Origin: an uncultured Mucilaginibacter sp.
Lineage (GTDB): Bacteria > Bacteroidota > Bacteroidia > Sphingobacteriales > Sphingobacteriaceae
DNA length: 15,255 bases
Assembly (NCBI RefSeq): GCF_946481715.1
Contig: NZ_CAMLOV010000137.1
Coordinates: 1-15,255, forward strand
Direction of reading: 5' to 3'
The notes under the pieces are model-generated. The model was not told where the DNA came from. It was given only the letters and a program-made list of their open reading frames with translations, and did not search any database. Made by a program: the position numbers and the translations under genes. This document shows, in pieces, positions 1 to 6,393 of the stretch (positions are counted from its first letter, which is position 1; the number at the start of each line of letters is the position of its first letter).

Positions 1-1296
1 CCGCAAGCCGTTTATCAGGCTTAAAAATGCTTCAATATCTTTTTGATAAGCGATGCTGGCACCATTTGCGCCGTTTCCTGCTCCCACACCATCAAACTTA
101 AACATGGCCACGTTGTAATCTTTAATGAACCTGGTGGTGACCGCACGGAAACGTTTGTTGTAAACCGGACCGGTTAAAGAGAAGCCATTATCGTTGGTTT
201 CGAAAGGTGGGGTTTGTTTTTTGCCGAATGCAAGCCGCTGTAATTTCGGTTCGTCATACCCTCCCCAGGGCGATACCCAAACACCCAAAGCCGCGCCGCT
301 TGCTTTGGTAGCTTCTGATAACTTGCTGAAACCGTGGGGGAACCCGCTATTAAATTGCCATAGGGACTGGTTATCGTCCCAACCATCGTCAAACAAAAAG
401 GCATCCATTTTTACACGGCGTTTTTTTACAAGGTTATCGGTAAATACTGTTATCCTGTCGAGGCAGTCTGTTTCGTTAAGTTTTCTGTCCACCCATGAAA
501 GGTCGAACCAGGAATTATAATGCAACACCTGCCTGTATGGTTGGGCACGTGCCAGTTCTGTATAATAAAGAAAACCCCGACGCAATTGGCCCTTAGGCGT
601 AACGCCGTATACTGCGGATATGGTTAGCGGTTGTCCCGCTCTAAGCGCCTCCTGCCTTGGTAAATACACGGTAGTGAAGGCCTTTGTCGTGCTCACCTGA
701 CTCATCGGATGCTCTAAAGCAAAGAACATGGTGCCCTTAACTAAAGGCGAACCATCAACCGCACCTACCTGCTTTAAGGCTGCCGATGAAGGCAGTTTAA
801 CCAGGGTTATCCTGCTGATCTTAACCGAATCGGTGCTTTGGAAAGTAAAAGTTTGGGTTACAAAATTGGCACCATCGATTAAGCTGGCCTGCCAGTTTAC
901 CGTTATGCCGTTTTTTGCGTTTTGCAGTACTGCCTGTATTTGTTTTCCGGGGTTTTTATAGTCTGCAATGATGACCTTCGGGTTACCTGTTAACACAAAA
1001 TCATTGGAGGTAAGGATGTCGCCGTTGCCTTGTTCCAATTCAAAAAGCGGAGTATTTGATAAAATTAAATGGGATTGGGTTTGCTTATCTTCAAAAGCGG
1101 AGATACTTATGCGGTTATTTTTCGCCAGCAAGGATAAGCCCAGCACCTTGTTCTGCAACATTATACTACCACTTGAAATGCTTACGGCCGCCTTACCCGG
1201 CTGCACGCCGCTGTAGGTTATTTGCGCAAAGCTTTGCCGGCAGCAGCAAACTAAAGCAAGCACTAATACGATTACGATTTTATTAAGCGTTGGCAT
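1..1296 (-). CDS. Secreted GH36/clan GH-D-like glycoside hydrolase (3' part outside window)
   Basis: The frame is open from an ATG at 1296 to the left edge, giving 432 codons with no stop; the C-terminus is missing. Residues 1-24 form a Sec signal ending SFA before Q25. Three cysteines (17-19) sit in it, but there is no proper lipobox. Residues 25 to about 250 look like a beta-rich N-terminal domain. From about 255 the sequence resembles a (beta/alpha)8 hydrolase: HYNSWFD (259-265), FLFDDGWDD (300-308), GVWVSPWGGY (338-347) and FKFDG (399-403). In GH36-type enzymes the Asp of a K-x-D strand is the nucleophile, so D402 is the candidate. From memory, relatives of this type are often labelled alpha-galactosidase or, misleadingly, 'enterotoxin'. 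It starts 2 nt after the galE stop, so it is almost certainly co-transcribed and translationally coupled with galE. Substrate is inferred, probably an alpha-galactoside or related glycoside. Confidence 0.72.
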   Translation of the reverse strand, partial: MPTLNKIVIVLVLALVCCCRQSFAQITYSGVQPGKAAVSISSGSIMLQNKVLGLSLLAKNNRISISAFEDKQTQSHLILSNTPLFELEQGNGDILTSNDFVLTGNPKVIIADYKNPGKQIQAVLQNAKNGITVNWQASLIDGANFVTQTFTFQSTDSVKISRITLVKLPSSAALKQVGAVDGSPLVKGTMFFALEHPMSQVSTTKAFTTVYLPRQEALRAGQPLTISAVYGVTPKGQLRRGFLYYTELARAQPYRQVLHYNSWFDLSWVDRKLNETDCLDRITVFTDNLVKKRRVKMDAFLFDDGWDDNQSLWQFNSGFPHGFSKLSEATKASGAALGVWVSPWGGYDEPKLQRLAFGKKQTPPFETNDNGFSLTGPVYNKRFRAVTTRFIKDYNVAMFKFDGVGAGNGANGASIAYQKDIEAFLSLINGLR

Positions 1297-1298
1297 TA

Positions 1299-2339
1299 TT
1301 AAAAAGGATTGCTATTGATATATTTTTCCCATGCCCATGCCGAAGCCAGCATATCATCAAGGGTGAGTTCTGCTTTCCAGTTAAGCACGGTTGCGGCTTT
1401 GTTTACATCTCCCCAGATCTTCATGATGTCACCTTCGCGCGGGGCACCAATGCGGAAATTAAGCGCAACACCGTTTACCCGTTGAAATGCATGCAGCACT
1501 TCTAATACAGAGTTACCGTTACCCGTGCCGATGTTGAAGGTCTCGTAAACCGAGTCCATCTTGCCAGCTTCCATACGTGCAATGGCTGCTACGTGCGCTT
1601 TGGCGAGGTCTACCACGTGGATATAATCGCGGATGCAGCTGCCATCAGGGGTGTCGTAATTATCGCCGTAAACTGTTAAAAACTCACGCTTGCCAATGGC
1701 GGTTTGGGTTACAAAAGGTACCAGGTTTTGCGGAACGCCGTTTGGCAGTTCGCCTATTAATGCCGAGGCATGTGCACCCACCGGGTTAAAATATCTCAGG
1801 GCTATAACCTTGAGATTACTGTTGGCACCGGCTGTTTCGCGCAGAATCTCCTCGCCTATCTGTTTGGTATTGCCATATGGCGATTCGGCGGTTTTTACGG
1901 GTGCGGTTTCAGTAACAGGCAATACATCCGGCTGACCATAAACAGTACATGATGACGAGAACACAAAATTGATCTTACGCCCGGCAAATGCGCCAAGCAA
2001 ATTCACCAGCGTGCAGATGTTGTTCTCGTAATAAAGTAATGGTTCTTTAACCGATTCACCAACCGATTTTGATGCAGCAAAATGAATAACGCCGGTAAGA
2101 TCCTGGGTGGCGTTAATAAATTCGGTAAGTGCGACCTTATTGCGCAGATCAAGCTGGATAAATTGAGGTGCTATCCCGGTGATAGCGGTTATTTGCCCCA
2201 GCACTTTAATATGTGAATTGGATAGGTTATCTAATATAATAACCTCGTAGCCGCTATTTTGCAACTCAACAACCGCATGGGAACCAATGTAACCTGTTCC
2301 ACCGGTAACTAAGATCTTCCCTTTTTTTAAAGTGCTCAT
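1299..2339 (-). CDS. galE: UDP-glucose 4-epimerase
   Basis: The 346-residue protein interconverts UDP-galactose and UDP-glucose in the cytoplasm (Leloir pathway, or supply of UDP-galactose for surface glycans). It is an extended short-chain dehydrogenase/reductase. GGTGYIGSH (13-21) is the NAD-binding Rossmann glycine motif. SSS (128-130) gives the catalytic Ser/Thr region, and Y155 with K159 in SPYGNTK form the YxxxK catalytic pair. RYFNPVGAH (182-190) and the C-terminal GAPREGD (298-304) are typical of GalE. Length matches the family (about 340). The ATG at 2339 is the natural start, with the Rossmann strand beginning at residue 8. The downstream hydrolase gene starts 2 nt after its TAA. 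The role as an operon partner of a glycosidase is inferred; the enzyme identity is secure. Confidence 0.96.
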   Translation of the reverse strand: MSTLKKGKILVTGGTGYIGSHAVVELQNSGYEVIILDNLSNSHIKVLGQITAITGIAPQFIQLDLRNKVALTEFINATQDLTGVIHFAASKSVGESVKEPLLYYENNICTLVNLLGAFAGRKINFVFSSSCTVYGQPDVLPVTETAPVKTAESPYGNTKQIGEEILRETAGANSNLKVIALRYFNPVGAHASALIGELPNGVPQNLVPFVTQTAIGKREFLTVYGDNYDTPDGSCIRDYIHVVDLAKAHVAAIARMEAGKMDSVYETFNIGTGNGNSVLEVLHAFQRVNGVALNFRIGAPREGDIMKIWGDVNKAATVLNWKAELTLDDMLASAWAWEKYINSNPF

Positions 2340-2489
2340 TTTGTTGTGTTTTAAATTGTGTGGTTAAAGGCAAATACTAACGCGCGTATCGAGTGCTCGA
2401 ACACGCATTCTTTAAAACTTAATATGTACACCCAAATAAGTTCAAAATATACAATAGCTATTCGCTTTCACAAATATGCGATTTATTTT

Positions 2490-2517
2490 GCGTGTGCGTA
2501 CACATTTTTCAAAAATA
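2490..2517 (-). promoter_or_regulatory. Candidate galE promoter -7 box and shared 15-bp element
   Basis: On the minus strand, TATTTTTG (2517-2510) fits the Bacteroidota -7 consensus TAnnTTTG. No convincing -33 TTG lies at the usual distance. Five nt downstream, near the expected transcription start, lies GCGTGTGCGTACACA (2490-2504 on the plus strand). This has GTGT/ACAC arms around a 4-nt centre. Thirteen of 15 bases recur upstream of the CBM9-like gene (3238-3252). It would give galE a leader of about 160 nt. The remaining sequence between 2340 and 2571 shows no gene. Confidence 0.35.
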
Positions 2518-2571
2518 TTTTTCACGGGGAAATCCGTTCTGGTTTAAACGGGAAGCAGCGTATTTTATAGA

Positions 2572-3216
2572 TCAGGAAAAAACTACCGAGCCAAAAAATT
2601 CCGGCAGGTGAAATTCGGGATAAGGGTGCTTAACGGGTGCCCAACTCAAAAAATGCGGTTCGGGCAATTCGTCACCGCATTTGTAGAAATTGACCCGGCA
2701 TTTTTGTTCGGTCAAATCATTTATGGAATGATGAACAAACACGCTAATGGGAAAAAACAGGGTAAGCTCCCAGTTGCACAAACCAGCCTCGTTATCCTGC
2801 TGCTCCATAGTACTTAATGTATCTATAGTTGCAATAATAGCAACCGGCAAGTCTTGCCGGTTGTTTTTTCCTTCACCGTAACCGCATAGCGCGGTACCAA
2901 CGGAGTTGAATTCAAAATTATAGTACCCCTTTTCATCGCCGAAGGCAATAAAGAATTCTACGCAGCTATCCTTATAAACCGGGTCGTTGATATGCTTATA
3001 CCGGGCAAGCATATGTTGCTCGCTCACTTTATATTTTAAATATATCCCGTTATCGTTGTGCGAAAGTGAGCACGACACCTTGGGCAAATGACCATTACGA
3101 TGCCATGGCGCCTCCCCTATCGCCTCCCATTGCTGCCCGTCTAAAAAAGTGGAGATACTTTTCATTCCCTGTTCAGCAATAAATTGGGGAAGGGGTTGGC
3201 TTTTAAAATGCTTCAT
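2572..3216 (-). CDS. CBM9-like carbohydrate-binding protein, cytoplasmic
   Basis: The 214-residue protein starts at ATG 3216 (MKHFKSQPLP). The frame stays open further upstream, but those 45 codons run through the promoter-like AT-rich region and look non-coding. It resembles the stand-alone 'carbohydrate-binding family 9-like' proteins of Bacteroidota, which consist of one beta-sandwich of the CBM9/DOMON type. Recognisable parts are ISTFLDGQQWEAIGEAPWH (21-39), YKDSCVEFFIAF (81-92), YYNFEFNSVG (98-107) and the terminal FHLPEFFGSVVF (202-213). There is no signal peptide or lipobox, so it should stay in the cytoplasm, which is odd for a carbohydrate-binding module. The ligand cannot be told from the sequence. 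It is followed by galE after 232 nt and is probably a separate transcription unit, possibly co-regulated with galE through a shared upstream element. Confidence 0.78.
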   Translation of the reverse strand: MKHFKSQPLPQFIAEQGMKSISTFLDGQQWEAIGEAPWHRNGHLPKVSCSLSHNDNGIYLKYKVSEQHMLARYKHINDPVYKDSCVEFFIAFGDEKGYYNFEFNSVGTALCGYGEGKNNRQDLPVAIIATIDTLSTMEQQDNEAGLCNWELTLFFPISVFVHHSINDLTEQKCRVNFYKCGDELPEPHFLSWAPVKHPYPEFHLPEFFGSVVFS

Positions 3217-3237
3217 TTTATTTGTACGACGAATATT

Positions 3238-3258
3238 GCGTGTCCGCACACAAATATA
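3238..3258 (-). promoter_or_regulatory. Candidate promoter -7 box and overlapping operator for the CBM9-like gene
   Basis: TATATTTG on the minus strand (3258-3251) is an exact match to TAnnTTTG and lies 34 nt before the start codon. The element GCGTGTCCGCACACA (3238-3252) overlaps its downstream edge by two bases, so a protein bound there would block initiation. No good TTG sits at the -33 position, so the promoter may be weak or need an activator. Confidence 0.4.
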
Positions 3259-3263
3259 TAAAA

Positions 3264-3488
3264 ATGGATGCCGAAAACATGTATCTGTCAAAATTAAACC
3301 TCTACAACGGTATCGCCCTTTTCGTCGCGGAAGCAATTCAAATAGTGTCAAATTTGGAGGTTAAATCACGCTTATATGATTTTGTGATATATTCCATGCG
3401 TACAAATGAAATCATCGCGGCCGAACTAAGGTGTACAATGACAAATACGACAATCGTTCTTGGCAATTCAGAAAAAAAATACATTTAA
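3264..3488 (+). CDS. Possible small protein, 74 residues, unrecognised
   Basis: An ATG at 3264 follows an A/T-rich stretch (ATATATAAAA) and opens 74 codons, starting MDAENMYLSKLNLYNG, to a TAA at 3488. The protein would be soluble, mixed alpha/beta in composition, with three Met and one Cys, and no signal peptide. It is divergent from the CBM9-like gene and overlaps nothing. I recognise no family. An open frame of this length in AT-rich intergenic DNA can arise by chance, so this is only a candidate. Confidence 0.2.
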   Translation: MDAENMYLSKLNLYNGIALFVAEAIQIVSNLEVKSRLYDFVIYSMRTNEIIAAELRCTMTNTTIVLGNSEKKYI

Positions 3489-3764
3489 TCGGTTTTTCGA
3501 TCGTACTTACTTATCTTTTGTAAAACATTTTCAAACAGCGGCTTACCAGAATACCAACGTAAGAGCAGTCTTTATAACGTCATGTAAGTATGATCCCGAT
3601 GGCAAAGCATGACCTCCGATGAGTTGTAGGTGGATATTTCCTTTTTACTTTCAGGTTCCTTTACCCCCAGCTTTTTAAACGAGGCTTTATGGGATCAAGC
3701 AGAATAGTTGGAGAGATATCTCTTATTGGCTATAGAATTTGACTTTTTCTACTTGATGTGTTGC

Positions 3765-3796
3765 AAAAAACGCCCCGGATCTCATCCCGGGGCGTT
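3765..3796 (-). terminator. Rho-independent terminator of the sus-like operon
   Basis: Arms AACGCCCCGG (3769-3778) and CCGGGGCGTT (3787-3796) are perfectly complementary over 10 bp with an 8-nt loop. On the minus strand the hairpin is followed directly by six T residues (complement of 3765-3770). It lies 63 nt after the amylase stop codon. On the plus strand the 3' side has no T-run, so it is directional for the minus-strand operon. Confidence 0.9.
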
Positions 3797-3859
3797 ACCA
3801 ATTAAGCACTATGCATTATTACAAATCAAACCAACCAATCGTCAATTTTATCTTTAATA

Positions 3860-5254
3860 TTATTGCGTTAACACCATGTATCTGTATGGCGTAAGGTATA
3901 CTTTATCCGTAAGCGTAACTACTGCACCACTAAAGGCATCCTTCCAACCAGTTTTGCTAACAGTTGCGGGCAGGTTATAGGTTACGTTATTGCCACGCAG
4001 GTTATCAATCACCAACACTTTTTCTTTATCGGTAGATTTGCTGAACGCTGCCACATCATCGCTGCTCATTACCGTAAGGTCGCCATTCTTTAAGGCGTCG
4101 CTGCCCTTTCTAAAGTTTAGTATCGTTTTGTAAGCAGTTGCCAAATCAGCATTAATGGTCCAGTCTACCGGGGTATGGTTAAAAAAGTTCATATCGCGGG
4201 TGGTGCCAACTTCCTGGCCGGTATATACCATCGGCACGCCCTTCATGTAAGCAGTAACCACAAATGCCGCCAACGAGCCGGCTTTGCCGCCATAAACGTT
4301 TACCGGGCTGCCATCGGTGGTGTACACATCATGGTTAGTGGTATAGCGTACGATCTGCGAGCCACGGTAGGCAGTTGCATATTCGCTGGTATTTAAATCC
4401 TGCAACATAGTAGCGGATGCACCTGTGCCAAATACTTTATTCTCTAAGTTAAAGTAATACCCCATGCCGTAAACCAGGTTAAAGCCTGCTTTAAAATGAT
4501 CGTTACGGGTACCTTCGGCCAGCATCAGCAATTTGTGATTGGGGATGGTTTTTAGGGCATCAATCGCCTGTTTCCAAAAATCGAAGGGCACAAAATCGGC
4601 CGCATCGCAACGGAAACCATCAATATTGGCGGTGTACACCCAGTATTTCATGGCATCTATCATGGCAGCGCGCATATCCTTGTTGCTGTAATCTAATTGG
4701 GCAACATCAGTCCAGCCGGTGCCGGGTGGCTCAATAATTTCGCCTTTAGCATTTTGCTTGTACCAGCTTTTGTTGGCTATCCAGGCGTTATCCCAACTGG
4801 TATGGTTGGCTACCCAGTCAAATATCACTGTCATGTTACGCTCATGCGCACCGGCCACTAAGGCCTGCAGGTCTGCCAGTGTACCAAACTCGGCATTTAC
4901 GCCTTTGTAATCTTTAACAGAATAGGGCGAGCCCAGGCCACCGGCGGATTTTAAAACGCCTACGGGGTAAACCGGCATCAGGTAAAGCACCGTGGCACCT
5001 AAATCCTTAATGGCATCCAGGCGTGCAGTTACGCCTTTAAAGCTGGCATCGGCACTAAAGGCACGCAGGTTTACCTGGTAAATAATGGCATCCTGCGAGT
5101 TAACCACGCCCGCATAAGGCGTGCCAACCTGCGGGTACGATGCATCGGGTACAATTGCCGGGGCAGCGTAATCGTTCTTTTTGCAAAAGCTAAAGAAAAC
5201 GATTACGAGCAGCAGCAAGCCGCTTTTTATCTTTTGACTGATAGTATATCTCAT
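3860..5254 (-). CDS. GH13 alpha-amylase lipoprotein (SusG-like)
   Basis: The 464-residue enzyme cleaves alpha-1,4-glucans, in this setting starch or maltodextrin. I chose the ATG at 5254 (MRYTISQK); a TTG 12 nt upstream is the only earlier in-frame start. A hydrophobic segment (about 13-23) ends FSFC, with C24 as the likely lipidated cysteine followed by KKND. The -1 Phe makes the lipobox imperfect, but the pattern fits Bacteroidota lipoproteins. GH13 regions are visible: DWVANH (146-151), GFRCD (213-217, nucleophile D217), LAEG (245-248, acid/base E247) and TTNHD (305-309, stabiliser D309). The usual Lys-His after the nucleophile is absent (DAADF). The C-terminal part from about 395 fits the beta-sheet domain C. 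It is last in the susC-D-E operon, 44 nt after susE, so a surface location like SusG is inferred. A close paralogue lies at 11495-12859. Confidence 0.92.
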   Translation of the reverse strand: MRYTISQKIKSGLLLLVIVFFSFCKKNDYAAPAIVPDASYPQVGTPYAGVVNSQDAIIYQVNLRAFSADASFKGVTARLDAIKDLGATVLYLMPVYPVGVLKSAGGLGSPYSVKDYKGVNAEFGTLADLQALVAGAHERNMTVIFDWVANHTSWDNAWIANKSWYKQNAKGEIIEPPGTGWTDVAQLDYSNKDMRAAMIDAMKYWVYTANIDGFRCDAADFVPFDFWKQAIDALKTIPNHKLLMLAEGTRNDHFKAGFNLVYGMGYYFNLENKVFGTGASATMLQDLNTSEYATAYRGSQIVRYTTNHDVYTTDGSPVNVYGGKAGSLAAFVVTAYMKGVPMVYTGQEVGTTRDMNFFNHTPVDWTINADLATAYKTILNFRKGSDALKNGDLTVMSSDDVAAFSKSTDKEKVLVIDNLRGNNVTYNLPATVSKTGWKDAFSGAVVTLTDKVYLTPYRYMVLTQ

Positions 5255-5269
5255 CTCTTTTATCAATTA

Positions 5270-5293
5270 GGGGCAAACCCTGAAGCTTGCCCC
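5270..5293 (-). promoter_or_regulatory. Hairpin in the susE-amylase gap
   Basis: GGGGCAA (5270-5276) and TTGCCCC (5287-5293) form a perfect 7-bp, GC-rich stem with a 10-nt loop. It fills most of the 44-nt gap, 5 nt after the susE stop and 15 nt before the amylase ATG. No T-run follows on the minus strand, so it is not a standard terminator. A role in mRNA processing, 3'-end protection or tuning amylase translation is inferred. Confidence 0.5.
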
Positions 5294-5298
5294 GGCTG

Positions 5299-6378
5299 TT
5301 AATTTTTCTTTAGCGTATAAGTGTAATTTGTTGGGTCGTGCAGATCCAGCGTGATGGTGTAATTACCGTTTGATGGTACGCTCAGGTTATCTAAATCACC
5401 GTTGTAACCAAATACCGGGTTATCCGCGTAAGCTAATTTGCCTTCGCCTTTGGTTATACCAAAATCTATCACCCACTGGTGGTTCGCCCTGAATTTAAAG
5501 GAACCCGATGCACTCATATCGCAGGTGAGCGTCCAAACTTGTTTGGCAGGGTCGTACGTCATATCGGTATCGCCGCCCCAGCCGCCCGGTGTGGCATCGC
5601 CTATGATGCCCCAGGTAGTTGGTACTGCACTCCAGGTTTTGGAATTCAGGTTAATAGCAACCTGCACATAACCCGGCCCCGGTGAAACTAAACCACCGGC
5701 CAAACCATCTTCGGTAATGGTACCGCCGCCTGCATCGCCATAGTTAATATGGTCCCAATCGGGCGAGCTGGTAAACTTAAAGTAATAGTTATCCGCTGTT
5801 GGCATGTACACGTAGCCTTCGTAAATCTTCGGCTTTAAAGCCGCTGCAACAGGCGCCGTACCAGGCGACCAGCCCTGGTAATTACCCGGAACGTAAAGTA
5901 CCGGGATAACAGGCGCCGCAGCGTATGGCGTAACAGTTACTACAACAGGCTTTGTAAACGCATACTGATCCTGGTAGGCACGTACGCGGAATACCAGTGC
6001 ACCTGCTGAGCCTGTGGCCAGCCCTTTGGAAATAGCCAGGGCGTTCAGGTCTTTGCCTTTGTACGATTTGCTTAGCGCATCGTTACCAACGGTAATGTTG
6101 GTGGCGTTTGCCCAGGCTGCGGTACCTACTGTATCGGCAGGTACATCTATCTGTAAGGTGTAGGTAACCGATGCCTTGATGGGATACGTAACCGCCGGCC
6201 AGGAAAACGTTACCACCGAGGTAGTATCGTTAGCCTTGCTAAGTGTTACCGCGCTTGTAGATGCGGTAATGCTTGTGCCGAATGCCACCGTTTGCAGCCT
6301 GGTTATGGCCGCATCCTTTTTACAGCCATATGCCAGGCAGCATATTAGGGCTAAGGAGAGGTATAAAAACTTTTTCAT
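5299..6378 (-). CDS. susE: SusE-like outer-membrane starch-binding lipoprotein
   Basis: The 359-residue lipoprotein starts at ATG 6378 (MKKFLYLSLALICC); an in-frame ATG four codons upstream (6390) is possible but gives a less typical signal peptide. LAYGC places the lipidated cysteine at 19, followed by KKD. Residues about 25-150 form a SusE-type Ig-like N-terminal domain (FSWPAVTYPIKASVTYTLQI, 58-77). Two tandem starch-binding-like beta-sandwiches follow: one from about 160 (YVPGNYQGWSPG, 162-173) and one from about 256 (WGIIGDATPGGWGGDTDM). W169, W208, W249 and W267 are candidate glucan-stacking residues. The length is close to B. thetaiotaomicron SusE (about 390). The order susC-susD-susE and the amylase downstream support the assignment. 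SusE is non-catalytic; it holds starch at the surface and influences the size of imported oligosaccharides. Confidence 0.88.
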   Translation of the reverse strand: MKKFLYLSLALICCLAYGCKKDAAITRLQTVAFGTSITASTSAVTLSKANDTTSVVTFSWPAVTYPIKASVTYTLQIDVPADTVGTAAWANATNITVGNDALSKSYKGKDLNALAISKGLATGSAGALVFRVRAYQDQYAFTKPVVVTVTPYAAAPVIPVLYVPGNYQGWSPGTAPVAAALKPKIYEGYVYMPTADNYYFKFTSSPDWDHINYGDAGGGTITEDGLAGGLVSPGPGYVQVAINLNSKTWSAVPTTWGIIGDATPGGWGGDTDMTYDPAKQVWTLTCDMSASGSFKFRANHQWVIDFGITKGEGKLAYADNPVFGYNGDLDNLSVPSNGNYTITLDLHDPTNYTYTLKKN

Positions 6379-6393
6379 AATTGATATCATGGG

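Larger units (their letters stand above)
3217..3764. other. Intergenic region between the CBM9-like gene and the sus operon terminator
   Basis: About 550 bp separate the CBM9-like start from the terminator of the amylase operon. It contains the CBM9-like promoter region and the doubtful small frame at 3264-3488. From 3489 to 3764 I see stops in all frames, no tRNA-like fold and no convincing repeat. Confidence 0.6.

Noticed and set aside
2511..2522. Palindrome AAAAATATTTTT upstream of galE
   Set aside because: Simple A/T sequence that is likely to occur by chance; it is better explained by the overlapping -7 box.
2534..2551. Possible terminator after the CBM9-like gene (CCGTT/AACGG)
   Set aside because: Only a 5-bp stem and no proper T-run follows on the minus strand.
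3217..3351. N-terminal extension of the CBM9-like protein by 45 residues
   Set aside because: The extension is rich in Arg and Cys, runs through the TATATTTG box and shared element, and does not give a signal peptide; the ATG at 3216 fits the family start better.
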